Shown piece after piece: positions 50,595-59,407 of a stretch of DNA of 64,000 nucleotides. Numbering within the stretch: position 1 is the first letter of the stretch; every line of letters starts with the position of its first letter. The DNA comes from Clostridia bacterium. Its GTDB lineage: Bacteria; Bacillota; Clostridia; Oscillospirales; CAG-272. The notes beneath the pieces were generated by a model. That model saw only the letters and a list, made by a program, of their open reading frames with translations, was not told the origin of the DNA and searched no databases. Where the stretch lies: NCBI GenBank assembly GCA_017398595.1, contig JAFQFR010000014.1, positions 16,383-80,382 of the forward strand. The letters run 5' to 3'. The translations under genes and the position numbers were made by a program.

Positions 50595-52664
50595 TTAGTC
50601 TTCGAGGTTTGCTTTGTTCTCAGCGATGATGCCATCGGCAACATTCTGCGGAACTTCCTCATAGCGAACGAACTGCATATCGTAGCGACCGCGTCCCTGC
50701 GTCATGGAGCGGAGCGCGATGGTGTACTCGAGCACTTCTGCCTGCGGAACCTCTGCTTCGATGATGGTAGAGCCGTGCTTGGTCTCATCGGGCGTGATGC
50801 TGAGCACTCTGCCGCGGCGCTTATTGAAGTCGCCGAGGATGTCGCCCACCATGGAATCGGGTACATATACCTGCATTGCCATGATCGGCTCCATGAGCAC
50901 GGGATTTGCCTGCTTCATGCCCTCTTTATACGCGATGGACGCTGCCATCTTGAACGCCATTTCGGACGAGTCTACATCGTGGTACGAACCGTCGAACAGG
51001 TTTGCCTTGAGACCTGTCATCGGAAATCCTGCGAGAACGCCCTTCTTCATAGCCTCTTCCAGACCCTTCTGTACGGCGGGATGGAAGTTCTTCGGCACGC
51101 TGCCGCCGACGGTGCTCTCGGTGAAGAGCAATCCGCCCTCTTCATTGGGTGCGAACTCAATCTTAACGTGACCGTACTGACCGTGACCGCCCGACTGCTT
51201 CTTGTGCTTTCCTTCTACGGAAACCTTCTTGCGGATCGCCTCGCGGTAAGCGATCTTCTGTTTTTCGAGTGCGACCGAAACGCCGTAACGCGTTTTCAGT
51301 TTGGCAACGGTAACATCGAGATGGATGTCGCCCAGACCGTACACCAGTCTCTGCTTGGTCTCGGCGTTGTTCTCATAACGGAGCGTAAGATCCTCTTCGA
51401 GCAGTCTTGCGATACCCTGCGAGATCTTGTCCTCGTCGCCCTTGGATACGGGGACGATACCCTTTGCCATGTACGGCGTGGGGGAGATAACATGCGCATA
51501 CTGCACCTTGCCCGATGCGCTGAGCGTGTCGTTGGTATTGGTATTATTCAGCTTTGCGGTAACGCCGATATCGCCGCAGCAGAGCGAATCGACCTCGGTC
51601 TGCTTCTTACCGCAGAGCGTGTAGATCTTTGCGAGCTTTTCGTCGGTGCCGTTCGCATTCTTCAGCACCATATCGCGCTTGATCGTGCCGTTCATAACCT
51701 TGAAGTAGGTCATCTTGCCGACGAACGGGTCTGCAACCGTCTTGAATACGAAGATCGCGGGATCACCGTCCTTTTCGATGGCAACATCATTGCCATCTAC
51801 ATCGTGCTCTACGCCGCGCGCTGTCGGTCTCGGGAAGGAATCCACGATAACGTCGAGCAGCGGTGCGATGCCCCATACCTTGGCAGCAGAACCGCAGATA
51901 ACGGGAACGATACCGCCGTGGATGATGCCCTCGTGGATCGCCTCGACAGCTTCCACGCGGGTGATGCTCTCGGGATCTTCAAAATATTTATCCATCAGCG
52001 CGTCGCTCGTGCCTGCGATGGACTCGAGCAGCATATCGCGGTACTCATGCGCGGTGCCGATGAATTCATCGGGGATCTTGGAACCGTGGGAAAGGTTGCC
52101 CGCCTCGTCATAGGTATACACCTTCATATCGATGAGGTTGAGGAAGCATGAGACCTGATCGCCGCCGATCATCGGGATGAGGATCGGGCAGACGGCAACG
52201 CCGTAACGCTCGCGCAGTGCGTTGAACGCCTTGGCAAAGCGTGCTTCGCCGTCATCAAAACGGTTGATAAAGAATGCCTTGGGGATGCCCGCCTCGGTCG
52301 CATAGTCCCAGCCGAGGTCGGTACCGACCTGCACGCCCGTGCGTCCGTCTACAACGATGATCGCCGCATCGGCAACGCGTGCCGCCTGCTTTGCCTCACC
52401 ACGGAAACCGAGATAACCGGGTGCGTCGATAACATTGATCTTAATATCATTATGTACAAAGTTGACCATAGCCGCGGAAAGAGTGAATCCGCGCTTGATC
52501 TCCTCGGGATCGTAATCACAAACGGTATTGCCCTCGGTGGTCTTGCCGAGGCGGTCGGTAAGATTCTTGCGGTACAGCATTGCCTCGATAAGCGAGGTTT
52601 TACCGGTCGAACCGTGACCTAAAAGAACGATATTTCTGATATTCTTGGTGATATATTCCGCCAT
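50595..52664 (-). CDS. EF-G-like translational GTPase (FusA2-type paralogue)
   Basis: 689 residues with all five EF-G domains. G1 is GHGSTGKT in place of GHVDHGKT. G3 is DAPGYLGF in place of DTPGHVDF, so the catalytic His is Tyr. G4 is NRFD in place of NKMD. Domain IV keeps SGGHGQYGHVKIEF and the end FVRYEEVPQNVA. These changes mark the EF-G-like group rather than the main elongation factor, which should be encoded elsewhere. Role of the group is not settled; ribosome binding or stress translation is likely. Own promoter at 52700-52728. Confidence 0.93.
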   Translation of the reverse strand: MAEYITKNIRNIVLLGHGSTGKTSLIEAMLYRKNLTDRLGKTTEGNTVCDYDPEEIKRGFTLSAAMVNFVHNDIKINVIDAPGYLGFRGEAKQAARVADAAIIVVDGRTGVQVGTDLGWDYATEAGIPKAFFINRFDDGEARFAKAFNALRERYGVAVCPILIPMIGGDQVSCFLNLIDMKVYTYDEAGNLSHGSKIPDEFIGTAHEYRDMLLESIAGTSDALMDKYFEDPESITRVEAVEAIHEGIIHGGIVPVICGSAAKVWGIAPLLDVIVDSFPRPTARGVEHDVDGNDVAIEKDGDPAIFVFKTVADPFVGKMTYFKVMNGTIKRDMVLKNANGTDEKLAKIYTLCGKKQTEVDSLCCGDIGVTAKLNNTNTNDTLSASGKVQYAHVISPTPYMAKGIVPVSKGDEDKISQGIARLLEEDLTLRYENNAETKQRLVYGLGDIHLDVTVAKLKTRYGVSVALEKQKIAYREAIRKKVSVEGKHKKQSGGHGQYGHVKIEFAPNEEGGLLFTESTVGGSVPKNFHPAVQKGLEEAMKKGVLAGFPMTGLKANLFDGSYHDVDSSEMAFKMAASIAYKEGMKQANPVLMEPIMAMQVYVPDSMVGDILGDFNKRRGRVLSITPDETKHGSTIIEAEVPQAEVLEYTIALRSMTQGRGRYDMQFVRYEEVPQNVADGIIAENKANLED

Positions 52665-52699
52665 TGTCTTGTGCTCCTTTTCGGAAGTAGTATAAAAAT

Positions 52700-52728
52700 A
52701 TTATACATGATTTTCCGACGGCTTTCAA
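52700..52728 (-). promoter_or_regulatory. Promoter of the EF-G-like gene
   Basis: Minus strand: -35 TTGAAA (52728-52723), 17-nt spacer, -10 TATAAT (52705-52700), about 36 nt before the ATG. Confidence 0.7.
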
Positions 52729-52789
52729 GAGAAGTTTTGAACTTTTTGCCGATGAAATGTAAAAATCAAAGGCTTGTTTTTGTATATTT

Positions 52790-53761
52790 TCAACAATTTT
52801 CGACAGAATAGCACTTGCCCTGCCATAGGTTTTCGGCATAGAGCAGTTTATCAATGGTGTTGATAACATTGGTCTTGCGCAGACTCCACAAGGGTGCGAG
52901 CAGATCTGCAGCCGCGCCGTCACCCGTGATACGCCCGATAACAATGTCGGGCGGCAGGAGCGTAAGCTGGCGCGCCACGATGCGTGCGTATTCCTTGAGC
53001 GTGAGCGGTATGTAGTCCCCGCGCTCGTAGATCGCCGCGAGCCGCGTGCCGCGCAGAACATGCAAAAGGTGCAGTTTGACCTGATCGGGGTGCAGTGCCG
53101 CAACATCGTGCGCCGAGCGCTCCATATCGGCAAAGCTCTCACCCGGCAGACCGTTAATAAGATGTACGCAGATCTGTATTTTTTGCGACGCGGCGCGCAA
53201 AGCGTTGTAGCCCTCCACAAATTCGGCATAGGTATGGCAGCGATTGATACGCTCAGCAGTCGCATCGCTCGAGCTTTGCAGTCCGAGTTCCACCGTGAGC
53301 ACCGTTTTTTCGGCAAGCTCGGCGAGCAGGTCAAGCACCTCGGGCGCAAGGCAGTCGGCGCGCGTGGCAATGTTCATGCCGACCACGCCCTCTTGCGCAA
53401 GTGCGGCGTAGAATTTCTCGCGCAGGATGTCTGCGGGTGCATAGGTATTGGTATGCGCCTGAAAATACGGGATCGTGCGGGTAACTTCCCACTTTTTCGC
53501 AAGTCTTTCCCTGCCCGCCGCGTATTGCTCGGCAATGGAAAGCGTCGGCGCGTCGGCAAAGTCGCCGCTGCCGCGCGAGGAGCAGTAGATGCAGCCGCCG
53601 CGCCCGCGGCTGCCGTCAATGTTCGGGCAACTACAGCCGATGTCCAGGGGGATCTTGGCGCATTTGCCGCCGAACGTGCGGCGCAGATAATAGTCATAGG
53701 TGTAATACCGCTTGTTGGAATCGGTATAGAAAAACGGATTGGTCTCGCGTTGCGTCGGCAT
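52790..53761 (-). CDS. TIGR01212-family radical SAM protein (YhcC-like)
   Basis: 323 residues. Family start RYYTYDYYLRRTFGGKCAKIPLDIG, cluster ligands C45-x11-C57-x2-C60 (CPNIDGSRGRGGCIYC), then YFQAHTNTYAP, TRADCLAPEVLDLL, VELGLQSSSD and HLINGLPGE, all typical of YhcC/TIGR01212. Elp3-like radical-SAM fold; function of the family is not settled. Start at the second of two close ATGs by spacing to AAGGGAG. Upstream of the EF-G-like gene but with a separate promoter between. Confidence 0.93.
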   Translation of the reverse strand: MPTQRETNPFFYTDSNKRYYTYDYYLRRTFGGKCAKIPLDIGCSCPNIDGSRGRGGCIYCSSRGSGDFADAPTLSIAEQYAAGRERLAKKWEVTRTIPYFQAHTNTYAPADILREKFYAALAQEGVVGMNIATRADCLAPEVLDLLAELAEKTVLTVELGLQSSSDATAERINRCHTYAEFVEGYNALRAASQKIQICVHLINGLPGESFADMERSAHDVAALHPDQVKLHLLHVLRGTRLAAIYERGDYIPLTLKEYARIVARQLTLLPPDIVIGRITGDGAAADLLAPLWSLRKTNVINTIDKLLYAENLWQGKCYSVENC

Positions 53762-53914
53762 CGGCATTCTCCCTTGCGTTTTTTGTTTTAGTGTACTACA
53801 TTTCGAAAAGAAACGCAAGAAAATAGAATGAAAAAGAAAATGTAACAAACATCTCCCCGCGAGATCCCGCAATGCGTCCTACGAATACGCCGTTTTATAC
53901 ATCATCTCCGCCCA

Positions 53915-53960
53915 AGATTCCTCGGGAGGAGCAAGCCCCTCCCCTACCGCTCGGAATGAC
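53915..53960. repeat. Intergenic repeat, family B
   Basis: 46-bp copy of the element at 15701-15746 with two substitutions (CTCGG for TTCGG; CTCGGAAT for CTCAGAAT). Confidence 0.75.
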
Positions 53961-53998
53961 AGCGGTGGCGCAGCAATGTACATCGTAGTCATACGAAC

Positions 53999-54017
53999 GG
54001 GAGGCGAAACGCCTCCC
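53999..54017. repeat. Intergenic dyad, family C
   Basis: GGGAGGCG-AAA-CGCCTCCC followed by CTACGG. Same style as GGGCGGA-TAGCA-TCCGCCC at 58374, each beside CCTACNG or GTAGG. Confidence 0.55.
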
Positions 54018-54043
54018 CTACGGTCTGTGCGACGCTCTCCCCT

Positions 54044-54934
54044 TTACACCCCGATCTTTTGCATAAACGCTTCTGTGGTGATGCCTGCGGGGCGGTTGAA
54101 GCGGCCGAGACGGTAGAGCTGCTCGGGGTCGCCCGTGATATAGTTGATACGCTCATAGCAGGTGAGCGCGGCGAGGAAACCGAGTTGTTTGATCACGGGG
54201 ATGGACTCCTCGCTGACGAAGCCGTACGGATAGGTGAACACGATCGGCGTCAGCCCCGAATACTGCGTCAAGGCATCCTGCAATTTGCTCAGGTCTTCGG
54301 TCAGCGCCTTGTCGTACTTCTCCTCTGTCTCACTTTCGATCTTCATGCACCCGCGCCGCGTGCCGAGCTCATGCATGGCATAGGTGTGGTTGCCGATCTC
54401 GATGCGTCCGCTGTCATCCAGTTCGCGGATGTCCGACCATGTAAGATACGCATAGAGCGGGTTGCGATCGGGCGTATCGCTGAAGGTCTGGCAGAATTCA
54501 CCGACGACCGAGATCGTTGCTTTCATATCGTATTTTTCGAGCAGTGGGAGCACCTCGGTGTAATTGTTGAGATACCCGTCGTCCAAGGTGATGATCACGG
54601 GCTTGTCGGGCAGCGCATACCCCTCATACACATAGCCGACGAGATCGCCGACAAAAATGGATGTGTAGCCATGCTCTTTGAGATACGCGAGGTCGCTTTC
54701 GAGCGTATCGGGCGTGATACGATATTCCGAATGCACGCGCTGGTTGTTGCACACGCTGTGGTACATCAAAATCGGCACGGCGGGCAGCTTTTCCGAAGCG
54801 TCTGCCTCGGGCTGTGCCGATGCGGGCGTTGCCCGCAGACTCCCGTAGATCCACAAGCCGATCGCACCGCAGAGCAGCAGCGTGACCGCGCACAAAAGCA
54901 ACCGCTTTTCCACCTTTTTTGTAAAGCAAACCAT
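54044..54934 (-). CDS. Membrane-anchored NodB polysaccharide deacetylase
   Basis: About 296 residues; single N-terminal anchor (LLLCAVTLLLCGAIGLWIYG). NodB domain: PAVPILMYHSV, motif 1 ITLDDGY, motif 2 GNHTYAMH (H-x4-H in variant form), motif 3 FTYPYGF. Extracellular de-N-acetylation of peptidoglycan or another glycan is expected. The start is either of two ATGs 6 nt apart; 54934 has the better distance to AAGGGG. Divergent from the cupin gene. Second NodB protein of the window, without the Thr-rich linker of the first. Confidence 0.9.
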   Translation of the reverse strand: MVCFTKKVEKRLLLCAVTLLLCGAIGLWIYGSLRATPASAQPEADASEKLPAVPILMYHSVCNNQRVHSEYRITPDTLESDLAYLKEHGYTSIFVGDLVGYVYEGYALPDKPVIITLDDGYLNNYTEVLPLLEKYDMKATISVVGEFCQTFSDTPDRNPLYAYLTWSDIRELDDSGRIEIGNHTYAMHELGTRRGCMKIESETEEKYDKALTEDLSKLQDALTQYSGLTPIVFTYPYGFVSEESIPVIKQLGFLAALTCYERINYITGDPEQLYRLGRFNRPAGITTEAFMQKIGV

Positions 54935-55013
54935 ATCCATTCCCCTTTTCCGATACCGAAAATACGTTTTCGCATATACTGCTATTAGAATATCCGAAAA
55001 GGAGAAAAATATC

Positions 55014-55442
55014 ATGCAATCCTGCAACAATCGTCGTCCGAGCGACTTTGTGCCGCTGCCCGACGTGATACATCTTACAAGCGAAGCACTTTGCAATACG
55101 AATTTTCGCAAAGAGATCTTTACGGGATGCCATTTACAAGCAACGCTGATGTGCATTCCGCCGAGATGTGACATAGGTGCCGAAGTGCACGAAAACGTGG
55201 ATCAAATGCTGTTCATCGTGCAGGGACAGGGTGTTGTCGTATTCGGCACAAGCCACTGCCAACCGCAAAAGCGCTGCCGCGTGCGCGGCGGTGACGCGAT
55301 CTTCGTTCCCGCGGGAACGTGGCACAATGTGATCAACACCGCCCGCATGCCGCTGAAGCTCGTCTCGGTCTACGCACCGCCGAACCATCCCATCGGCACC
55401 CTGCAGCGCACCAAAGCAGACGCCGAGCGGGAAGAAAATTAA
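55014..55442 (+). CDS. Cupin-domain protein
   Basis: 142 residues from ATG after AAAGGAG. Cupin motif 1 in GAEVHENVDQMLFIVQGQGVV (one His and Glu/Asp in place of the usual H-x-H-x4-E) and motif 2 in AIFVPAGTWHNVIN. Single beta-barrel, cytosolic. Could be a metal-dependent isomerase, dioxygenase or binding protein; nothing nearby narrows this. Terminator follows. Confidence 0.88.
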   Translation: MQSCNNRRPSDFVPLPDVIHLTSEALCNTNFRKEIFTGCHLQATLMCIPPRCDIGAEVHENVDQMLFIVQGQGVVVFGTSHCQPQKRCRVRGGDAIFVPAGTWHNVINTARMPLKLVSVYAPPNHPIGTLQRTKADAEREEN

Positions 55443-55449
55443 ATCCGTT

Positions 55450-55485
55450 GCAGCCGACAGATCTCGACCTGTCGGCTGCTTTTTT
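55450..55485 (+). terminator. Terminator of the cupin gene
   Basis: GCAGCCGACAG (55450-55460), 8-nt loop, CTGTCGGCTGC (55469-55479), T6. Confidence 0.92.
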
Positions 55486-55493
55486 GCATGCTA

Positions 55494-55522
55494 TTGACTT
55501 TATCTTGAAAATGGGGTATTAT
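55494..55522 (+). promoter_or_regulatory. Promoter of the YitT-luxS unit
   Basis: -35 TTGACT (55494-55499), 17-nt spacer, -10 TATTAT (55517-55522), 24 nt before the ATG. Confidence 0.75.
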
Positions 55523-55545
55523 AGTAAAGATATTTGGAGAAAAAA

Positions 55546-56145
55546 ATGACACTTTTGAAAAAACAAACGCGCAAACATTACACTTTACTGCTCTGCGGCG
55601 CGGCGATCCTCGCATTCGGGCTGTTCAACGTGCACGCGCAAAGCAAGATCACAGAGGGCGGCGTTCTCGGCATGACACTGCTGCTCTACAACTGGTTCGG
55701 TATCTCGCCCGGCATTTCCGAGATCTGCATCGACATCCTCTGCTATCTCGCGGGCTTCAAACTGCTCGGCAAAGATTTTCTGAAAAACGCCATCGTTGCA
55801 AGCCTCGGCTTCACCCTGTTTTACAACATTTTTGAGCAGATCGGCTATCTGCTGCCCGATCTGTCCGGTATGCCACTCGTCGCCGCACTCGTCGGCGCAT
55901 TGTTCGTCGGCTGCGGCGTGGGACTGGTCGTGCGCGAGGGCGGTGCCTCGGGCGGCGACGATGCGATCGCGCTGATCCTGAATAAGCTGACCGGCTGCCG
56001 ACTGGCGCTCGCCTACTTCATCACCGACTTTGTCGTGCTGATGCTGTCGCTGACCTATATTCCCCTCGAAAAGATCCTCTATTCTCTGCTCACGGTCACG
56101 CTGTCCTCGTTTATCATTGACCGAATCAAAAGTTTTAAGAAATAA
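55546..56145 (+). CDS. YitT-family membrane protein
   Basis: 199 residues, five to six helices. Family features: ITEGGVLGMTLLLYNWFGISPGI near the N-terminus and VREGGASGGDDAIALILNKLTG, the conserved G-G-x-S-G-G-x-D block of YitT/DUF161 proteins. Shorter than many family members, lacking the C-terminal DUF2179 domain. ATG chosen by TTGGAG at 6-7 nt. Co-transcribed with luxS, 13 nt downstream. Function of the family unknown; transport is suspected. Confidence 0.85.
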   Translation: MTLLKKQTRKHYTLLLCGAAILAFGLFNVHAQSKITEGGVLGMTLLLYNWFGISPGISEICIDILCYLAGFKLLGKDFLKNAIVASLGFTLFYNIFEQIGYLLPDLSGMPLVAALVGALFVGCGVGLVVREGGASGGDDAIALILNKLTGCRLALAYFITDFVVLMLSLTYIPLEKILYSLLTVTLSSFIIDRIKSFKK

Positions 56146-56158
56146 GGAAGAAATTCTT

Positions 56159-56638
56159 ATGGAAAAGATCGCAAGCTTTACCGTCAATCACATCGACCTG
56201 CTGACAGGTCTCTATGTCTCCCGCCGCGACAAGGTCGGCGGCGAGGTGGTCACCACCTTTGACATGCGCGTGACCCGCCCGAACACCGAACCCGTCATGG
56301 ATACGCCCGCCCTGCATGCCATTGAGCATCTCGGCGCGACCTTTTTGCGCAACCATGCGGAGTGGAAAGACAAAACCGTCTATTTCGGTCCCATGGGCTG
56401 CCGCACGGGTTTTTACATCATTCTGGTCGGCGAGCTTGAACCACTCGACATCTATGCGCTGATGGTGGAGATGTGCGAGTTCATCCTCGGCTACGAGGGC
56501 ACCATCCCCGGCGCAAGCGCACGCGACTGCGGCAACTATCTCGACCTCAACCTCGACATGGCGAAATACTACATCCGCAAATACAAAACCGAAGTGCTCG
56601 ATAATTTTACCGAAGAAAGACGCGTTTATCCCAAATAA
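56159..56638 (+). CDS. luxS: S-ribosylhomocysteine lyase LuxS
   Basis: 159 residues, normal LuxS length. Metal-binding H53-A-I-E-H57 (HxxEH), third ligand C124 in ASARDCGNY, and catalytic C81 in FGPMGCRTGFY. Splits S-ribosylhomocysteine to homocysteine and DPD, the precursor of autoinducer-2, in the activated methyl cycle. Follows the YitT gene by 13 nt; the usual partners pfs/mtnN, metK or cysK are absent here. Intact. Confidence 0.97.
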   Translation: MEKIASFTVNHIDLLTGLYVSRRDKVGGEVVTTFDMRVTRPNTEPVMDTPALHAIEHLGATFLRNHAEWKDKTVYFGPMGCRTGFYIILVGELEPLDIYALMVEMCEFILGYEGTIPGASARDCGNYLDLNLDMAKYYIRKYKTEVLDNFTEERRVYPK

Positions 56639-56644
56639 AGCTCT

Positions 56645-56676
56645 GTGGTGCAGAAATCTGCACCACTGTGTTTTTT
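56645..56676 (+). terminator. luxS terminator
   Basis: GTGGTGCAGA (56645-56654), AA, TCTGCACCAC (56657-56666), then TGTGTTTTTT. Confidence 0.9.
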
Positions 56677-56757
56677 CACACCATTTTCATTTTGCCGCCA
56701 TTCGGCAGACAAATGCGCAGTGTATACTATACGCAGAAAATGAAGGAGGAAGGATCC

Positions 56758-58308
56758 ATGTTTAAAAAAGGACTTGGTTTTATACTGGCAACGGCGCTGA
56801 CCGTTATGCCCGCCTGCACGGAACAGGTGCAGCCGCAAACTACCGACATCACAACTTCGACATCGACACCTGCAACTGAAAATACCGTGATCCAGACCGA
56901 GGATGAAACGCACATCGCCCTCTCGGACAGTGCCATCACCGTGAACGGCGTTATTTTGTCCGGCAACAGCGACAATGCCGTTTACGGCGCGAAAGATATT
57001 ATCTATTATGAGAGCGGCAAGGACGCAAGCTACGGCGAGGGCACCGAAGCGGATGCCCATACAAGCGAGGAAGCCGGCGAACATGTCGTCGTGCACATCA
57101 CAGAGCCGGGCACCTACCGCGTCAGCGGTAAGCTCTCGGCGGGACAACTTTTCATCGACCTCGGCGAGAATGCCGAAACCGACCCGAGCGCGGTAGTGAC
57201 GCTGATCTTGGACAACGCCGACATCAGCTGCACGGTCGCTCCCGCGGTACTTTTTTACCGCGTATATGAATGCGGCGACAAGGATGAAGCAACCGCAACC
57301 GCCATCGTAGACACCACGTCGGCAGGCGCGAACGTGATCTTGGCAGACGACAGTATCAACACCGTAAACGGTGCGTATGTTGCCCGCATTTACGAAGAAG
57401 GCACGACCGAAAAGCTCCACAAATACGACGGCGCGTTCTACTCGAAAATGAGCATGAACATCGCGGGCGGTGAAAAAGGCACGGGCGTGCTGCACATCAA
57501 CGCGACCAACGAAGGACTGTGCAGCGAGATGCATCTGACCGTAAACAGCGGCAACATCACCATCACCGCGCAAAACGACGGCATCAACACGAATGCGGAT
57601 AACATCTCCGTCACCACGATCCACGGCGGTTCGCTCACCATCAACGCGGGGCTCGGTGAAGAGGGCGACGGCATCGACTCCAACGGATTTCTCGTCATAA
57701 GCGGCGGCACGGTCATCTCCTCTGCGTGTGACCGCAGTCCCGACGGCGGCATCGACGCCGACCGTGACATTTTGATCCACGGCGGCACCGTGATCGCACT
57801 CGGCAATCAGAACGGTACCGTTTCGACGAATTCGACACAGGGCTTCCTGCAGCTGTCCGCGCAAAATGCGATCGCCGCCAACAGCGACGTGAAGCTGACG
57901 GACGGCGATAAGGTGCTGCTGGAATTTACCGCGATCAAATCGGGCACGGCTCTGGTATTGAGCGCACCCGAGCTGGAAAGCGGCAAGCCGTACACACTGA
58001 CCGTTAACGGCACGGCAGTGAACTACACCACGGGCGGCGGCTTCGGCATGGGCAATATGCAGCCGCCGATGGAGCAAAACGGTCAACGCCCGAACGATAT
58101 GAACGGTATGAATAATCGGGACGACATGCAGGGCGATCCCTTCCCCGCCGTGCCCGAGGGGCTTGACGAGTGGCTGAACAGCACCGAGATCCCCGACGAT
58201 ATACGCACCTGGATCGAGTCCATGCGCGATATGGCAAGTCAAAAGGGCGATTTCGGCAACCGCGGCGAGATGCCCCAGCCCCCGCAAGGCATAGGGCAAA
58301 CACGATAA
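56758..58308 (+). CDS. Cthe_2159-type carbohydrate-binding lipoprotein
   Basis: 516 residues from ATG after GGAGGAAGG. Signal peptide ends at lipobox M-P-A-C, then a Thr-rich linker (TTDITTSTSTPATENT). The body has beta-helix rungs (LTVNSGNITITAQNDGINTN, GGSLTINAGLGEEGDGIDSN) typical of the carbohydrate-binding domain family of Clostridium thermocellum Cthe_2159 (PF14262), which binds acidic or cellulosic polysaccharides with Ca2+. C-terminus is Met/Gly/Pro/Asn-rich (GGGFGMGNMQPPMEQNGQRP) and has no anchor. Probably a surface glycan-binding protein. Confidence 0.88.
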   Translation: MFKKGLGFILATALTVMPACTEQVQPQTTDITTSTSTPATENTVIQTEDETHIALSDSAITVNGVILSGNSDNAVYGAKDIIYYESGKDASYGEGTEADAHTSEEAGEHVVVHITEPGTYRVSGKLSAGQLFIDLGENAETDPSAVVTLILDNADISCTVAPAVLFYRVYECGDKDEATATAIVDTTSAGANVILADDSINTVNGAYVARIYEEGTTEKLHKYDGAFYSKMSMNIAGGEKGTGVLHINATNEGLCSEMHLTVNSGNITITAQNDGINTNADNISVTTIHGGSLTINAGLGEEGDGIDSNGFLVISGGTVISSACDRSPDGGIDADRDILIHGGTVIALGNQNGTVSTNSTQGFLQLSAQNAIAANSDVKLTDGDKVLLEFTAIKSGTALVLSAPELESGKPYTLTVNGTAVNYTTGGGFGMGNMQPPMEQNGQRPNDMNGMNNRDDMQGDPFPAVPEGLDEWLNSTEIPDDIRTWIESMRDMASQKGDFGNRGEMPQPPQGIGQTR

Positions 58309-58367
58309 AAGACAATACTTGAAAAGAAAAATGAATGTTTAGTGATGAAGCGATGACGACGCACCAA

Positions 58368-58446
58368 CTGTAGGGGCGGATAGCATCCGCCCGCTTTGCA
58401 AAACAGCAATGCATCGTAAGGGCAGCTATTAGCCACCCCTACGATG
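58368..58446. repeat. Intergenic dyad repeats, family C
   Basis: CTGTAGGGGCGGATAGCATC with dyad GGGCGGA-TAGCA-TCCGCCC (58375-58393), then GTAAGGGCAGCTATTAGCCA ending CCCTACGATGAC. Nothing coding is seen in the 224-nt gap. Confidence 0.6.
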
Positions 58447-58532
58447 ACTGTTCGTCGCCGTTACCATGTGTTAAACATTCATTTTTCTTTTTTGACTTTT
58501 CGGCAAAGACTTACAATTCTCCGAAAAACGTG

Positions 58533-59324
58533 TTATGCTTTGCGGAAAATATCAAGTGTATGATGCGAATACCCGATCATATCCTGCCGTTCACAGGTAG
58601 CAAGATGATATTTCAAATATACTGCATATGTAGCATCGTCCATTTTATCAACTGTGTCTTTCATATGATTTGTATATCCATCGGTCGCAACAAAATGGAG
58701 CTGTGTGACATCAAAGTGTGATCTTAATGCATCAATCGCTTCTTTACGAAGAAACGCAAAGATATCCGACGAGTTCGTGATGGTATCAAAGGTTTCGGGG
58801 TCAATGATCGCTTTTTGAATGAGGTCATGTATCTCCCCGCCGATAAATCCACGCAGCAAAACTCGAGGACCGCTCATGCAGTACGCCGCAAAAACAATAC
58901 CGCCGGGTTTCGTAATACGAATTGCTTCTGATAATGCCTGCAGTTTATCCTCGTCTGTGAACAAATGATACATCGGTCCGAGCAACAACGTAATATCATA
59001 AGCATTACTCGGATAGGCAGACAAATCCCTGGCATCACCTTGTGTAATCGTAATGCACTCGCCTGCCATTGTATTTTGCTTGAAAATTTCAATATTGCTT
59101 TCTACCAATTCTACAGCATCTACCGAATATCCTCTCTGCGCCAAAGCATGGCTATATCGCCCCGTTCCCGCGCCGATTTCCATGATGCGCATCCCCGGCT
59201 GCAGATATTTATCAATATACTGCATGGTCGTAACATACTCGACCGTTCCATGTTTGGAAACAAGTCGAATATCTTCGTCGTGATGTTTTTCATAATAGCG
59301 AATCAAATCTTCTGTTGTGTGCAT
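58533..59324 (-). CDS. Class I SAM-dependent methyltransferase under leader control
   Basis: 263 residues from ATG with GGAGG 7 nt upstream. SAM motif I is MRIMEIGAGTGRYSHALAQRG, acidic loop DAVELVESN, motif II-like ITITQGDARDLSAYPSNAYDITLLLGPMYHL and post-motif RITKPGGIVFAAY: a Methyltransf_11/25-type fold. Substrate unknown. It has no promoter of its own between the terminator at 59346-59387 and its ribosome site, so all transcription must read through that terminator, which follows a leader frame and a consensus promoter. This layout is known for inducible antibiotic-resistance genes. More AT-rich than the neighbouring aroK, consistent with acquisition. Confidence 0.85.
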   Translation of the reverse strand: MHTTEDLIRYYEKHHDEDIRLVSKHGTVEYVTTMQYIDKYLQPGMRIMEIGAGTGRYSHALAQRGYSVDAVELVESNIEIFKQNTMAGECITITQGDARDLSAYPSNAYDITLLLGPMYHLFTDEDKLQALSEAIRITKPGGIVFAAYCMSGPRVLLRGFIGGEIHDLIQKAIIDPETFDTITNSSDIFAFLRKEAIDALRSHFDVTQLHFVATDGYTNHMKDTVDKMDDATYAVYLKYHLATCERQDMIGYSHHTLDIFRKA

Positions 59325-59345
59325 CTCTAACCTCCATGAAAATAT

Positions 59346-59387
59346 AAAAACAGTGCAAGCCATGATCTATCTCATAGCTTGCACTGT
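59346..59387 (-). terminator. Attenuator terminator ahead of the methyltransferase
   Basis: Minus strand: ACAGTGCAAGC (59387-59377) pairs with GCTTGCACTGT (59360-59350), extended by a G-U pair and ATGA/TCAT, loop GATAGA, then TTTTATATTTTC. The 5' arm can instead pair over 11 nt (two G-U) with GCTTGTATTGT (59437-59427) in the leader frame. Confidence 0.85.
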
Positions 59388-59407
59388 ATCTATCTTATCC
59401 TATAAAA

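Noticed and set aside
59346..59387. Treating the hairpin only as the aroK terminator
   Set aside because: There is no room for a promoter between it and the methyltransferase ribosome site, and a consensus promoter plus leader frame lie upstream, so it must act on methyltransferase transcripts.
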